A stretch of DNA of 64,000 bases from NCBI RefSeq assembly GCF_001279005.1, contig NZ_LGCN01000205.1, positions 1-64,000 of the forward strand, given 5' to 3'. Shown piece after piece: positions 50,841 through 58,785 of this stretch. The notes beneath the pieces were generated by a model. It worked only from the letters and a program-made list of their open reading frames with translations, ran no database searches and was not told the origin of the DNA. The stretch comes from Streptomyces caelestis. GTDB lineage: Bacteria > Actinomycetota > Actinomycetes > Streptomycetales > Streptomycetaceae. Position 1 is the first letter of the stretch. Every line of letters begins with the position of its first letter. Position numbers and translations under genes: made by a program.

Positions 50841-51480
50841 ATGCGACGACGGGTGTGCGCGGTGGCGGCGGGCGCGGCGGTGGTGCTGACGGCGGCGCCG
50901 GGGGCGGTGGCGGACGGCGCGCCGCCCGGGGAGGAACCGGATGTGGCGGTGGTCGTGCACGCCGCCGGGCGCACCGCGTCCTGGCACGCCGGTCGGCGGG
51001 ACTTCGACCGGCTGCGGAGCCTGCCGGACCCGCTGCGCGAGGGGGACGGAGCGGGTCCCGGCGCAGTGGACGGAGGGGCGGCGTCCGCGGGCGCGGGTCA
51101 CCGTGCTGTGGGGGCCGACCGGGGTCGGGGGCCGGCCGCGAACGCGCCGGGCGCCCGGTGGGGACGTGGCGACGCTGCGCCGGGACCAGCTGTTCGTGGC
51201 CGGGGACGGCACGCCGTGGGTGCGCACGGACCCGGCGCCGGACGTGGAGGACGACGGCATCCGCCGGCACCGGGTGCCCCGGGACGTCCACGACCGGCTG
51301 GACGGCGACGGCTTCCTCGGCGGGGAGCCGGAGGCGTCCGCCTCCGGCGGCGGGCCGGACGGGCCGGTCCGGGCGGTCGGAGGGCTCGGGGGCGGGATCG
51401 CCGGGACCCTGCTGGTACGCCGCGCGGCGGCCCGGTACCGTACCGGGCCGCCGCGTGGGGGGAGCCGCGTCGGGAGCTGA
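50841..51480 (+). pseudogene. Frameshifted gene for an exported membrane-anchored protein
   Basis: The first frame reads MRRRVCAVAAGAAVVLTAAPGAVADG (signal peptide) and continues to RLRSLPDPLREGD. Then the protein-like sequence moves to another frame: ERVPAQWTEGRRPRARVTVLWGPTGVGGRP, DVATLRRDQLFVAGDGTPWVRTDPAPDVEDDGIRRHRVP, ending with a short hydrophobic and basic tail (LGGGIAGTLLVRRAAARYR). The switch is near a GGGGG run at about 51042-51055. Either the gene is broken by one indel or the assembly has an error. The function of the intact form is unknown. Confidence 0.65.
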
Positions 51481-51521
51481 TCGACCTGTGAGGTCCCGCG
51501 GGGTGCGGGGTCCCGCGGGGG

Positions 51522-52976
51522 TCAGCCGAGGTCGATCTCCGGGTAGAGCGGGAAGCCGGCGACCAGGTCGGTGGCGCGGCGGGAGATCTCGTCGGCGACC
51601 TTCGCGTCGAGGACGTGGGCGGCCTTGGAGGGGGCGCCGGACTTGGTGGTGCCGGGTTCCGTGGTGGTCAGGACACGGTCGATGAGACCCGCGACCTCGT
51701 CCATCTCCGCCGTGCCGAGACCGCGCGTGGTCAGCGCGGGGGTGCCGATGCGGATGCCGGAGGTGTACCAGGCGCCGTTGGGGTCGGCGGGGATGGCGTT
51801 GCGGTTGGTGACGATGCCCGAGTCGAGGAGGGCGGCCTCGGCCTGGCGGCCGGTGAGGCCGTAGGAGGTGGCGACGTCGATCAGGTTGAGGTGGTTGTCG
51901 GTGCCGCCGGTGACCAGGGTGGCGCCGCGCCGCGTCAGGCCCTCGGCGAGGGCGCGGGAGTTGTCGACGACGCGCTGGGCGTAGTCCTGGAAGGCGGGCC
52001 GGCGGGCCTCGGCGAGGGCGACGGCCTTGGCGGCCATGACGTGCGGGAGCGGGCCGCCGAGGACCATCGGGCAGCCGCGGTCGACCTGGTCCTTGAGGGA
52101 GTCGTCGCACAGCACCATGCCGCCGCGCGGGCCGCGCAGCGACTTGTGGGTGGTGGTGGTGACGATCTGGGCGTGCGGTACCGGGTCGAAGTCGCCGGTG
52201 AGGACCTTGCCGGCGACCAGGCCGGCGAAGTGGGCCATGTCGACCATGAGCGTGGCGCCGACCTCGTCGGCGATCTCGCGCATGATCCGGAAGTTCACCA
52301 GACGGGGGTAGGCGGAGTAGCCGGCGACGATGATCAGCGGCTTGAACTCGCGGGCGGAGACGCGCAGGGCCTCGTAGTCGATCAGGCCGGTGGCCGGGTC
52401 GGTGCCGTAGGAGCGCTGGTCGAACATCTTGCCGGAGATGTTCGGGCGGAAGCCGTGGGTGAGGTGGCCGCCGGCGTCCAGGGACATGCCGAGCATGCGC
52501 TGGTTGCCGAAGGCCTGGCGGAGCTCGGCCCAGTCGGCCTCGGAGAGGTCGTTGACCTGGCGGGCGCCGGTCTTCTCCAGGAAGGGGGCCTCGACCCGGT
52601 CGGCGAGGACGGACCAGAAGGCGACGAGGTTGGCGTCGATGCCGGAGTGCGGCTGGACGTAGGCGTGGCGGGCGCCGAAGAGCTCCTTGGCGTGCTCGGC
52701 GGCGAGCGACTCGACGGTGTCCACGTTGCGGCAGCCGGCGTAGAAGCGGCGGCCGACGGTGCCCTCCGCGTACTTGTCGCTGAACCAGTTGCCCATCGCG
52801 AGGAGGGTGGCCGGGGAGGCGTAGTTCTCGGAGGCGATCAGCTTGAGCATCTCGCGCTGGTCGGCGACCTCCTGGCCGATGGCGTCGGCGACGCGCGGCT
52901 CGACGGCGCGGATGACGTCGAGGGCGGAGCGGAAGGCGGTGGACGCGGGGGTGAGCGGCTGCTCGGCGGCTGACAT
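51522..52976 (-). CDS. glyA: Serine hydroxymethyltransferase (ZTP-riboswitch controlled)
   Basis: This 484-aa PLP enzyme interconverts serine and glycine with tetrahydrofolate. Motifs include [52 protein letters not shown] and the PLP lysine in [14 protein letters not shown]. It is longer than E. coli GlyA because of insertions, as is usual in one streptomycete group. GGAGGTCCCC precedes the ATG. A ZTP riboswitch lies in the leader, linking expression to purine/one-carbon status. Confidence 0.96.
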   Translation of the reverse strand: MSAAEQPLTPASTAFRSALDVIRAVEPRVADAIGQEVADQREMLKLIASENYASPATLLAMGNWFSDKYAEGTVGRRFYAGCRNVDTVESLAAEHAKELFGARHAYVQPHSGIDANLVAFWSVLADRVEAPFLEKTGARQVNDLSEADWAELRQAFGNQRMLGMSLDAGGHLTHGFRPNISGKMFDQRSYGTDPATGLIDYEALRVSAREFKPLIIVAGYSAYPRLVNFRIMREIADEVGATLMVDMAHFAGLVAGKVLTGDFDPVPHAQIVTTTTHKSLRGPRGGMVLCDDSLKDQVDRGCPMVLGGPLPHVMAAKAVALAEARRPAFQDYAQRVVDNSRALAEGLTRRGATLVTGGTDNHLNLIDVATSYGLTGRQAEAALLDSGIVTNRNAIPADPNGAWYTSGIRIGTPALTTRGLGTAEMDEVAGLIDRVLTTTEPGTTKSGAPSKAAHVLDAKVADEISRRATDLVAGFPLYPEIDLG

Positions 52977-53007
52977 GGGGACCTCCGGACGTGGCGTTCT
53001 GCGTTCA

Positions 53008-53110
53008 CGGTACGGCCCAGGCGCACGGCACATGTGTCCGGACCCGAAGGGCCCGGGGCCGCTTCCCGATGGTTGCTCCATCCCAGCGCGCCAGTCACGG
53101 CCCACGGTCA
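53008..53110 (-). ncRNA. ZTP (pfl) riboswitch upstream of glyA
   Basis: The glyA leader contains the pfl-motif core on the minus strand: CCGTGACTGGCG near 53095, a stem with GGAGCAACC, then a second stem and the conserved GTGCGCCTGGGC near 53020. The ligand is ZMP/ZTP, which builds up when 10-formyl-tetrahydrofolate is low; binding usually turns the downstream one-carbon gene on. It lies about 30 nt before the glyA ribosome-binding site. Both conserved sub-motifs are visible in the right order. Confidence 0.85.
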
Positions 53111-53193
53111 CATTACCGGGCGGCGCGAAGTGCCACGGCGAGGCGTCCACCATGCGGGCGCCGGCGTCCGCCTCGCCGGCGCGGGCGGCGCGG

Positions 53194-54378
53194 CTAGAGG
53201 ATCACGTGCGGCAGGAAGCGGGCGTACTCGTCCGTCACCAGGCCCGACGACTCACGGATGCCCAGGCCCGCGGACTCGTTCTCCACCACCCAGGCGCCGA
53301 GGACGACGTGGTTGCCGTCGAAGTCGGGAAGAGGGGCGAGCTGCTGGTAGCAGCAGGGTTCGTCGCGGAGGACGGGGCCGGCGCCGGGCTCGTGGAGGGT
53401 CACGCCGGCGCCCTCGCGGCCGAGCAGGGGCTTGGCTGCCCAGCCGGTGGTGTCCGCCAGCTCCCGCGGACCGTCCAGGTAGGCGGGGAGGAGGTGGGGG
53501 TGACCGGGGTGCAGCTCCCAGAGGATCGCCAGCAGGGCCTTGTTGCTGAGCAGCATCTTCCAGGCGGGCTCGATCCACAGGGTGGTACCGGTGCCGCCGC
53601 CGTTGTCCAGGGTGTCGAGGACGTGGCCGGCGAAGCGGTCGGTGGTGAGCCACTCCCAGGGGTACAGCTTGAAGACGCTGCGGATGAACCGGAGCCGGTT
53701 GTCGACGAAGCGGCCGGAGAGGCGGTCCCAGCCGATCTCCTCCATGGAGATCCAGTCGGTGTCGAGGCCGGCCTGTTCGGCGGTCTCCTTGAGGTAGGCG
53801 ACGGTCATCAGGTCCTCGCCGAGTTCGTCGGCGGAGGAGTGGGCGAAGTACAGGGGGCTGCCCGGCGGGAGGAGGGCGCCCTGTCTCCTCCAGGCGTCGA
53901 CGAGGCGTTCGTGGAGGGAGTTCCACTGGTCGGCGCCGGGGAAGCGTTCCTCCATCCAGAACCACTGGGGGGAGGCGGCCTCCACGAGGGAGGTCGGGGT
54001 GTCGGCGTTGTACTCCAGGAGCTTCGCGGGGCCCGTCCCGTCGTAGCGGAGGTCGAAGCGGCCGTAGACGGAGGGGAGTTCCGCGCGCCGACGCCAGGCC
54101 TCGGCGACCGCGCGGGCGATGCGCGGGTCGGTGATGCCGAGGTCGGCGAAGCGGTCGGCGGTGACGATGTGCTCGGCGGCGGCGAGGCACATGCCGTGCA
54201 GTTCCTCGACGACCTCCTCCAGCGCCTCGACCTCCTCCAGGGTGAGGACGTAGTAGGCGCTCTCGTCCCAGTAGGGGCGCAGGGACCCGTCGGGGTGACG
54301 GGTGAGCGGGTAGACGAGCCCCTGCTCCTCGACGGTCTCCTGCCAGCCGGGGCGGGGCTCGGTCGTACGTCGTTCCAT
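53194..54378 (-). CDS. Glutathionylspermidine synthase-family (YgiC-like) ATP-grasp protein
   Basis: This 394-aa protein has the synthetase/ATP-grasp part seen in YgiC-type proteins: [71 protein letters not shown] and [14 protein letters not shown]. The amidase half of true glutathionylspermidine synthase is absent, so this is a stand-alone ATP-dependent ligase of unknown substrate. It follows an exported small lipoprotein gene by 7 nt, like the ygiB-ygiC pair of enterobacteria. Confidence 0.9.
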   Translation of the reverse strand: MERRTTEPRPGWQETVEEQGLVYPLTRHPDGSLRPYWDESAYYVLTLEEVEALEEVVEELHGMCLAAAEHIVTADRFADLGITDPRIARAVAEAWRRRAELPSVYGRFDLRYDGTGPAKLLEYNADTPTSLVEAASPQWFWMEERFPGADQWNSLHERLVDAWRRQGALLPPGSPLYFAHSSADELGEDLMTVAYLKETAEQAGLDTDWISMEEIGWDRLSGRFVDNRLRFIRSVFKLYPWEWLTTDRFAGHVLDTLDNGGGTGTTLWIEPAWKMLLSNKALLAILWELHPGHPHLLPAYLDGPRELADTTGWAAKPLLGREGAGVTLHEPGAGPVLRDEPCCYQQLAPLPDFDGNHVVLGAWVVENESAGLGIRESSGLVTDEYARFLPHVIL

Positions 54379-54385
54379 GACCCGC

Positions 54386-54733
54386 TCAGCCGCCGCCGCT
54401 GCCGGAGCCCGAGCAGCCGAAGCCGCCCCGGTCGACGGCCTCGCTGCGGCTGAAGGTGCCGTCGTCGGCGTAGCCGTTACTGACGTCGGCGTCGTAGTAC
54501 CAGTCGGCGTCGGTGCGGGTCCCGCCACCCTTGCCGGGCGAACGGGGGGTGGTCCCGGAGGACGTGCAGCTCCTGTCGGCGACGATCTTGTAGCCGTTGA
54601 GGTGGTCGTAGCTGTCCCGGTCCACGCACCGCCGGTCCGGATCCGACCCGCACGAGGTCAACGCCGCCGCGAGGACGCCCATCCCCCCGAGCACCACCGT
54701 GCTGGACCGCAACCGCCGCCGCGACTCCGCCAT
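54386..54733 (-). CDS. Small lipoprotein (YgiB-like) paired with YgiC-like ligase
   Basis: This 115-aa protein has a lipoprotein signal (STVVLGGMGVLAAALTSCGS with the lipid Cys in LTSC) and a short exported part with WYYDADVSNGYADDGTFSRSEAVDRGGFGCSG. Gly/Ser-rich ends and a GGFG motif resemble DUF1190/YgiB-type proteins. It lies immediately upstream of the YgiC-like ligase gene, so the two likely work together. Start MAESRRRL has GAAGGAC close by; a longer GTG form is possible. Confidence 0.75.
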   Translation of the reverse strand: MAESRRRLRSSTVVLGGMGVLAAALTSCGSDPDRRCVDRDSYDHLNGYKIVADRSCTSSGTTPRSPGKGGGTRTDADWYYDADVSNGYADDGTFSRSEAVDRGGFGCSGSGSGGG

Positions 54734-54889
54734 GTCCTTCGCTCCCCCTCGCACGTCCCCGGAGCACCTCTCCCGGCTCGCGGCGGACAGCCTAGGGACC
54801 GGCCGGCCGCCGCGCACGGGAGCCCCCTGCCGGCCGCGCTCCCCCGCCGTCGGTTTGCGAACCTTGACGCGGTATGCCGGTTCGGTGCG

Positions 54890-56275
54890 TCAGGGCAGCG
54901 CCCGGCACAGGGCGTCCAGGGCGCCGGCCCAGGCGTGGTCCGGCGGGGTGGCGTAGCCGACGACCAGGGCGTCGCCCGCCACGGTGTCGGCGGCGGGGTG
55001 ACGGAAGCGGGAGAGGCCGAGGACGGCGAGGCCCTGCCAGGTGGCGGCCTGGACCACGGACCGCTCGGTGCCGGGCGGGAGCCGGAGGACGGCGTGCAGG
55101 CCGGCCGCGATGCCGGTGATCCGGACGTCGGGGGCCCGGGCGGCGAGGGACTCGACCAGGCGGTCACGGCGGCGGCGGTAGCGCAGGCGGGCGGCGCGGA
55201 CGTGGCGGTCGTAGGCGCCGGAGGCGAGGAACTCGGCGAGGGTGAGCTGTTCGAGGACGCCGGTCGAGCGACCGCCGCCGTGGGCCACGACGTCCGGGAC
55301 CAGGGCCGGGGGCAGGACCGCCCAGCCGAGGCGGAGTCCGGGGGCGAGGGACTTGCTGGCCGTGCCGAGGTAGACCACGTGGTCGGGGTCGAGGCCCTGG
55401 AGCGCGCCGACGGCCTGGCGGTCGTAGCGGAACTCGCCGTCGTAGTCGTCCTCCAGGATCAGTCCGCCGGTGCGGCGGGCCCAGTCGACGACGGCGGCGC
55501 GGCGCTCGGGCCGCAGGGCGCCGCCCAGCGGGAACTGGTGCGCGGGACTGAGCAGGACCGCGTCGGCGTCACCCGGGTCCTGTGCGCGGGTGCCGAGGGA
55601 GTCGAAGGGCAGCGGGGTGGTGGTCAGGCCGGCGCGGGTGGCCAGGTCCCAGTGGACGCCCAGTCCGTAGGACTCCACGGCGAGGGTGCGGGCGCCGCGG
55701 GCGCGCAGCACCTCGCAGAGGAGGCGGAGGCCGCCGGCGAAACCGGGGCAGACGACGATCCGTTCGGGATCGGCGCGTACGCCGCGCACCCGGGCGAGGT
55801 AGTCCGCGAGGGCCGTGCGCAGTTCGGGGCGGCCGCGCGGGTCGCCGTAGCCGAGGGCGTCGTGCGGGGCGGCGGCGAGGGCGCGGCGGGTGGCCTTGAG
55901 CCACTCGGCGCGGGGGAAGGAGGCGAGGTCGGGGGTGCCCGGGACGAGGTCGTACGGAAGCCGGCCGGGGGCTCGGCGCGGGGCGGGCCGGTGGGCCGGC
56001 GGGCCGGGTACCGCGCGGTCGGCGACGCGGGTGCCGGAGCCCTGCCGGGCCGTGAGCCAGCCCTCGGCGACCAGGTCGGCGTAGGCGTCGGCGACGGTGT
56101 TGCGGGCGATGCCCAGGTCGGCGGCGAGGGAGCGGGAGGAGGGCAGCCGGGCGCCGGGGGCGAGCCGGCCGGTGCGGACGGCCTCGCGCAGGGCGTCGGT
56201 CAGGCCGCGGCGCAGGCCGGGACCGGCCGGTTCGAGGTGCAGGTCGATGCCGAAAGTGGCCCAGCGTTCCGCCAT
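54890..56275 (-). CDS. MocR-family (GntR-aminotransferase) transcriptional regulator
   Basis: This 461-aa protein has an N-terminal GntR winged helix (LTDALREAVRTGRLAPGARLPSSRSLAADLGIARNTVADAYADLVAEGWLTARQGSGTRV) and a class-I aminotransferase-like domain with the PLP lysine in GTASKSLAPGLRLGW (Lys308). MocR proteins sense PLP or amino compounds and often regulate the divergent gene. Here that is the pair of carboxymuconolactone decarboxylase-family genes 46 nt away. Confidence 0.93.
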   Translation of the reverse strand: MAERWATFGIDLHLEPAGPGLRRGLTDALREAVRTGRLAPGARLPSSRSLAADLGIARNTVADAYADLVAEGWLTARQGSGTRVADRAVPGPPAHRPAPRRAPGRLPYDLVPGTPDLASFPRAEWLKATRRALAAAPHDALGYGDPRGRPELRTALADYLARVRGVRADPERIVVCPGFAGGLRLLCEVLRARGARTLAVESYGLGVHWDLATRAGLTTTPLPFDSLGTRAQDPGDADAVLLSPAHQFPLGGALRPERRAAVVDWARRTGGLILEDDYDGEFRYDRQAVGALQGLDPDHVVYLGTASKSLAPGLRLGWAVLPPALVPDVVAHGGGRSTGVLEQLTLAEFLASGAYDRHVRAARLRYRRRRDRLVESLAARAPDVRITGIAAGLHAVLRLPPGTERSVVQAATWQGLAVLGLSRFRHPAADTVAGDALVVGYATPPDHAWAGALDALCRALP

Positions 56276-56321
56276 GGAAGTGGACCATACCGCTGGGCTG
56301 CCTCACTTCTAGGGTCGAGGC

Positions 56322-56822
56322 ATGAGCACTACCGAGACGAACACGACGTACGCCGCCGAGCCGCCCGTCCGGCTGGAGTGGGCCCGGCACGCCCCCGAGG
56401 TCTACAAGGCGATGGTCCGGCTGGACTCCGCCGCCAGGAAGGGCCTCGACGCCACGCTGTACGAGCTGGTCAAGATCCGCGCCTCGCAGCTCAACCGCTG
56501 CGCGTTCTGCCTGGACATGCACACCAAGGACGCGCTCGCGGCGGGCGAGAGCGTCGAGCGGATCGTGCAGCTCGGCGCGTGGGAGGAGTCGCGGCACTTC
56601 TACACGGAGAAGGAGCTCGCGGCGATCGAGCTGACCGAGGCGGTCACCGTGCTGACGGACGGCTTCGTTCCGGACGAGGTGTACGAGCGGGCCGCCAAGC
56701 GGTTCGAGGAGCCGGAGCTGGCGCAGCTGATCGCCGCGATCGCGGTGATCAACGCGTGGAACCGGTTCGGCGTGACCTGCCGGATGACGCCGGGTCACTA
56801 CACGCCGGGGCAGCGCGCGTGA
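56322..56822 (+). CDS. Carboxymuconolactone decarboxylase-family (AhpD-like) protein 1
   Basis: This 166-aa protein has the AhpD-type active site SQLNRCAFCLDMHTKDA (Cys60, Cys63, His67) and the family body AIELTEAVTVLTDGFVPDEVYERA. AhpD-like proteins act in peroxide defence as thiol-based reductants. It is the first of a tandem pair; the second copy overlaps its stop (GTGA). Divergent transcription from the MocR gene suggests control by that regulator, perhaps through sites in the 46-bp gap. The start is the ATG after TCGAGGC. Confidence 0.92.
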   Translation: MSTTETNTTYAAEPPVRLEWARHAPEVYKAMVRLDSAARKGLDATLYELVKIRASQLNRCAFCLDMHTKDALAAGESVERIVQLGAWEESRHFYTEKELAAIELTEAVTVLTDGFVPDEVYERAAKRFEEPELAQLIAAIAVINAWNRFGVTCRMTPGHYTPGQRA

Positions 56823-57271
56823 CGGCTCGTACGACCCGCCTCGACGCCGGTGTCCGCGGCGCGCTGCGGGCGGTGGGCGCCGCCGCCAAGAAGGGCCTCG
56901 GCGATCCCGGGCTGGCCGAGCTGGTCCAGATCCGCGCCTCGCAGCTCAACCACTGCGCGTTCTGCCTCGACATGCACCTCGCGATCGCCCGCGAGGACGG
57001 GGTGGTGCGCGAGGCGCAGCTCGATCTGCTGAACGCCTGGGAGGAGGCCGGGGACGACGTCTTCGACGCGCGGGAACGGGCCGCGCTGGAGCTGACGGAG
57101 GCGGTCACGGTACTGACGGACGGTTTCGTGCCGGACGAGGTGTACGAGCGGGCGGCCCGGCACTTCGACGCCGCCCGGCTCGCCCACCTCGTCGCGCTGA
57201 TCACCGTGATCAACAGCTGGAACCGGCTGATGGTCGCCCGGCGGATCCCCCCGGGCTCCACCGAGTGGTGA
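56819..57271 (+). CDS. Carboxymuconolactone decarboxylase-family (AhpD-like) protein 2
   Basis: This 150-aa protein is a paralogue of the preceding gene: QIRASQLNHCAFCLDMHLAIA (Cys46, Cys49, His53) and LELTEAVTVLTDGFVPDEVYERAARHF match it nearly word for word. The N-terminus is shorter, and the N-terminal helices differ. The GTG overlaps the upstream stop, so both proteins are made together and could form mixed oligomers. The tandem copy probably arose by duplication. Confidence 0.92.
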   Translation: MTARTTRLDAGVRGALRAVGAAAKKGLGDPGLAELVQIRASQLNHCAFCLDMHLAIAREDGVVREAQLDLLNAWEEAGDDVFDARERAALELTEAVTVLTDGFVPDEVYERAARHFDAARLAHLVALITVINSWNRLMVARRIPPGSTEW

Positions 57272-57411
57272 ACCAGGAGGTCGGGACAGCCACTTCCGCC
57301 ATGTGACCCGGTGTCCGTCCACCCACGTGCCCGCCGCCGCGCCGCCGCGTTTCGCGGTGTCGTGGACCAGGGGCCGGGAGAGGGGGAAGGCCCGGGTTCG
57401 TCCGGGGGCGG

Positions 57412-58419
57412 TCAGCCCTGCCGGCAGGTGGTGTCCGGGGGACAGAAGTGGGCGAGGGCCGTCAGCGCCAGGTGCCGTTCGGGGTCGATGCCGTCGGTGG
57501 GCGGACCGTACGCGGCGATCGCGTACACCTTGCCGTCGCCCGGCGCGCGGAAGCGCACGTCCTGGACGTGCCAGCCGCCGGCCTCCGGCTCGCCCCGCAG
57601 GGAGTCGGCCCGGTACTCCAGCCGCAGCCCGAGGACTCCTGCCTCCTCGACCCGCTCCAGGGCGACCTTCTCGAAGCCGTCGGCCTTCGGCGTGCTGTCG
57701 GACAGGAACAGGTCGAAGGACTCCTCGGGGGAGGACTCCGCGACCTCGTACACCTGGAGGCGGTGGAGGCCGTCGGCGCTGCGGTAGTTGACGACGTCCA
57801 TGCCGTGCCGGGAGGCCACCGCCTCACGCGTCCAGCCCAGCGGGCGGCCGATGGTGAAGCCCTCGGCGTCGGTGTGGAGTTCGTAGTCGGCGGGGAGTCC
57901 GGACGCCCGGGGGGACGGGGAGTCCGTGACGTCGTCGGTGGGTTCGACGGCGGCCGTTCCCACGTCCGACGGGCCGGGGGTCGCGCCGCCGGCCGGGGCC
58001 GGGCCGGAGGTGGCCGCGTGGTCGTCGCGGGAGCCGGGCCCGCCGTCCGTTCCGTCGCCGTCGACGAGCGGCGGCAGCAGCAGCGCCACGGCGGCCCCGG
58101 CCGCGGCGGCCCCGCCCAGCACGCCCCACAGGAGCCGCCGGCCGGGGCCCCGCCCGGCGGGCGGCGCCGGCTCGGCGGGCGGCCGGGCGGCGCCGTGCGG
58201 CAGTTCGGGGCCGGGCCAGGCTCCGTGCCCCGCGGCGGGAGCCGGTACGCGGCCCGCCGGCACGTCGTCCGGCGCGGGCGCCGCGCTCGCCGGCACGCCC
58301 GGGGCGGACGGCAGGAACTCCGGGCGCGGCGGGGGCGGCGGGGTGACCGGTGCGGCGGCGTCGCCGCCGTCCTCCCAGCGCTGGGTGTCCTCGTTCCAGT
58401 ACCGCTGTCCCCCGCTCAT
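57412..58419 (-). CDS. Membrane-anchored hypothetical protein with C-terminal extracytoplasmic domain
   Basis: This 335-aa protein begins MSGGQRYWNEDTQRWEDGG, a short Trp motif seen in several streptomycete membrane proteins. A Pro/Ala-rich cytoplasmic part, one membrane helix (RRLLWGVLGGAAAAGAAVALLLPPL) and a disordered linker follow. The external domain has YELHTDAEGFTIGRPLGWTREAV, VVNYRSADGLHRLQVYEVAESSPEESFDLF and final Cys residues (FCPPDTTC). The family is not recognised. It is the last gene of a three-gene leftward operon, 10 nt after the 117-aa motif-bearing gene. Confidence 0.75.
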   Translation of the reverse strand: MSGGQRYWNEDTQRWEDGGDAAAPVTPPPPPRPEFLPSAPGVPASAAPAPDDVPAGRVPAPAAGHGAWPGPELPHGAARPPAEPAPPAGRGPGRRLLWGVLGGAAAAGAAVALLLPPLVDGDGTDGGPGSRDDHAATSGPAPAGGATPGPSDVGTAAVEPTDDVTDSPSPRASGLPADYELHTDAEGFTIGRPLGWTREAVASRHGMDVVNYRSADGLHRLQVYEVAESSPEESFDLFLSDSTPKADGFEKVALERVEEAGVLGLRLEYRADSLRGEPEAGGWHVQDVRFRAPGDGKVYAIAAYGPPTDGIDPERHLALTALAHFCPPDTTCRQG

Positions 58420-58429
58420 CCCGTCCCTC

Positions 58430-58783
58430 TCACATTCCCAGCAGTCCGGCGACGGCCCCCGCCGACGCGAACAGCGTCAGGATGCTCTGGGCGTCCGTGA
58501 GCACCTCCCGCAGCCGCCGGAGGCGGCCCTCGCCGGCCGTTCCGGTCCGGGTGATCTCCTCCTCGGTCTGGGCGAGGGTCTCGTCCAGCCGGGCGGCCTG
58601 CTCGTTCTCCCGCAGCCGGGCCAGGTCACCGCGGAGTTCCCGCACGGCCGCCAGCAGTTGCTCGGCGGACTCGTCGCGCGCCGCGGGGGCGGCGTTGCGG
58701 GTCTCGGCCCGGGCGTGGTCGCCGAAGGCGAAGGAGGAGTTGTCGGCGCGGCCGATGCTGACGTTCGGCTCGTCGGGTGCCAT
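58430..58783 (-). CDS. 117-aa protein with N-terminal GRADNSSFAFGDHA motif and C-terminal hydrophobic helix
   Basis: This small protein starts MAPDEPNVS, then carries IGRADNSSFAFGDHARAET (residues 10-28). The same 19 residues are near the C-terminus of the 577-aa protein encoded just upstream. A helical, coiled-coil-like middle (EQLLAAVRELRGDLARLRENEQAARLDETLAQTEEEI) and a hydrophobic C-terminal helix (SILTLFASAGAVAGLLGM) follow. Shared short motifs at the facing ends of neighbouring proteins are typical of amyloid-signalling pairs. It lies 2 nt after the stop of the upstream gene. No known domain is assigned. Confidence 0.8.
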   Translation of the reverse strand: MAPDEPNVSIGRADNSSFAFGDHARAETRNAAPAARDESAEQLLAAVRELRGDLARLRENEQAARLDETLAQTEEEITRTGTAGEGRLRRLREVLTDAQSILTLFASAGAVAGLLGM

Positions 58784-58785
58784 CG

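Noticed and set aside
51480..51521. Direct repeat GGTCCCGCGGGG twice between the frameshifted gene and glyA as a terminator
   Set aside because: The units are self-complementary but do not form one clear stem; evidence is too weak to list.
56850..57032. Extra small frame inside the second AhpD-like gene
   Set aside because: It is a shifted frame of a gene with an intact CxxC active site and clear paralogue next door.
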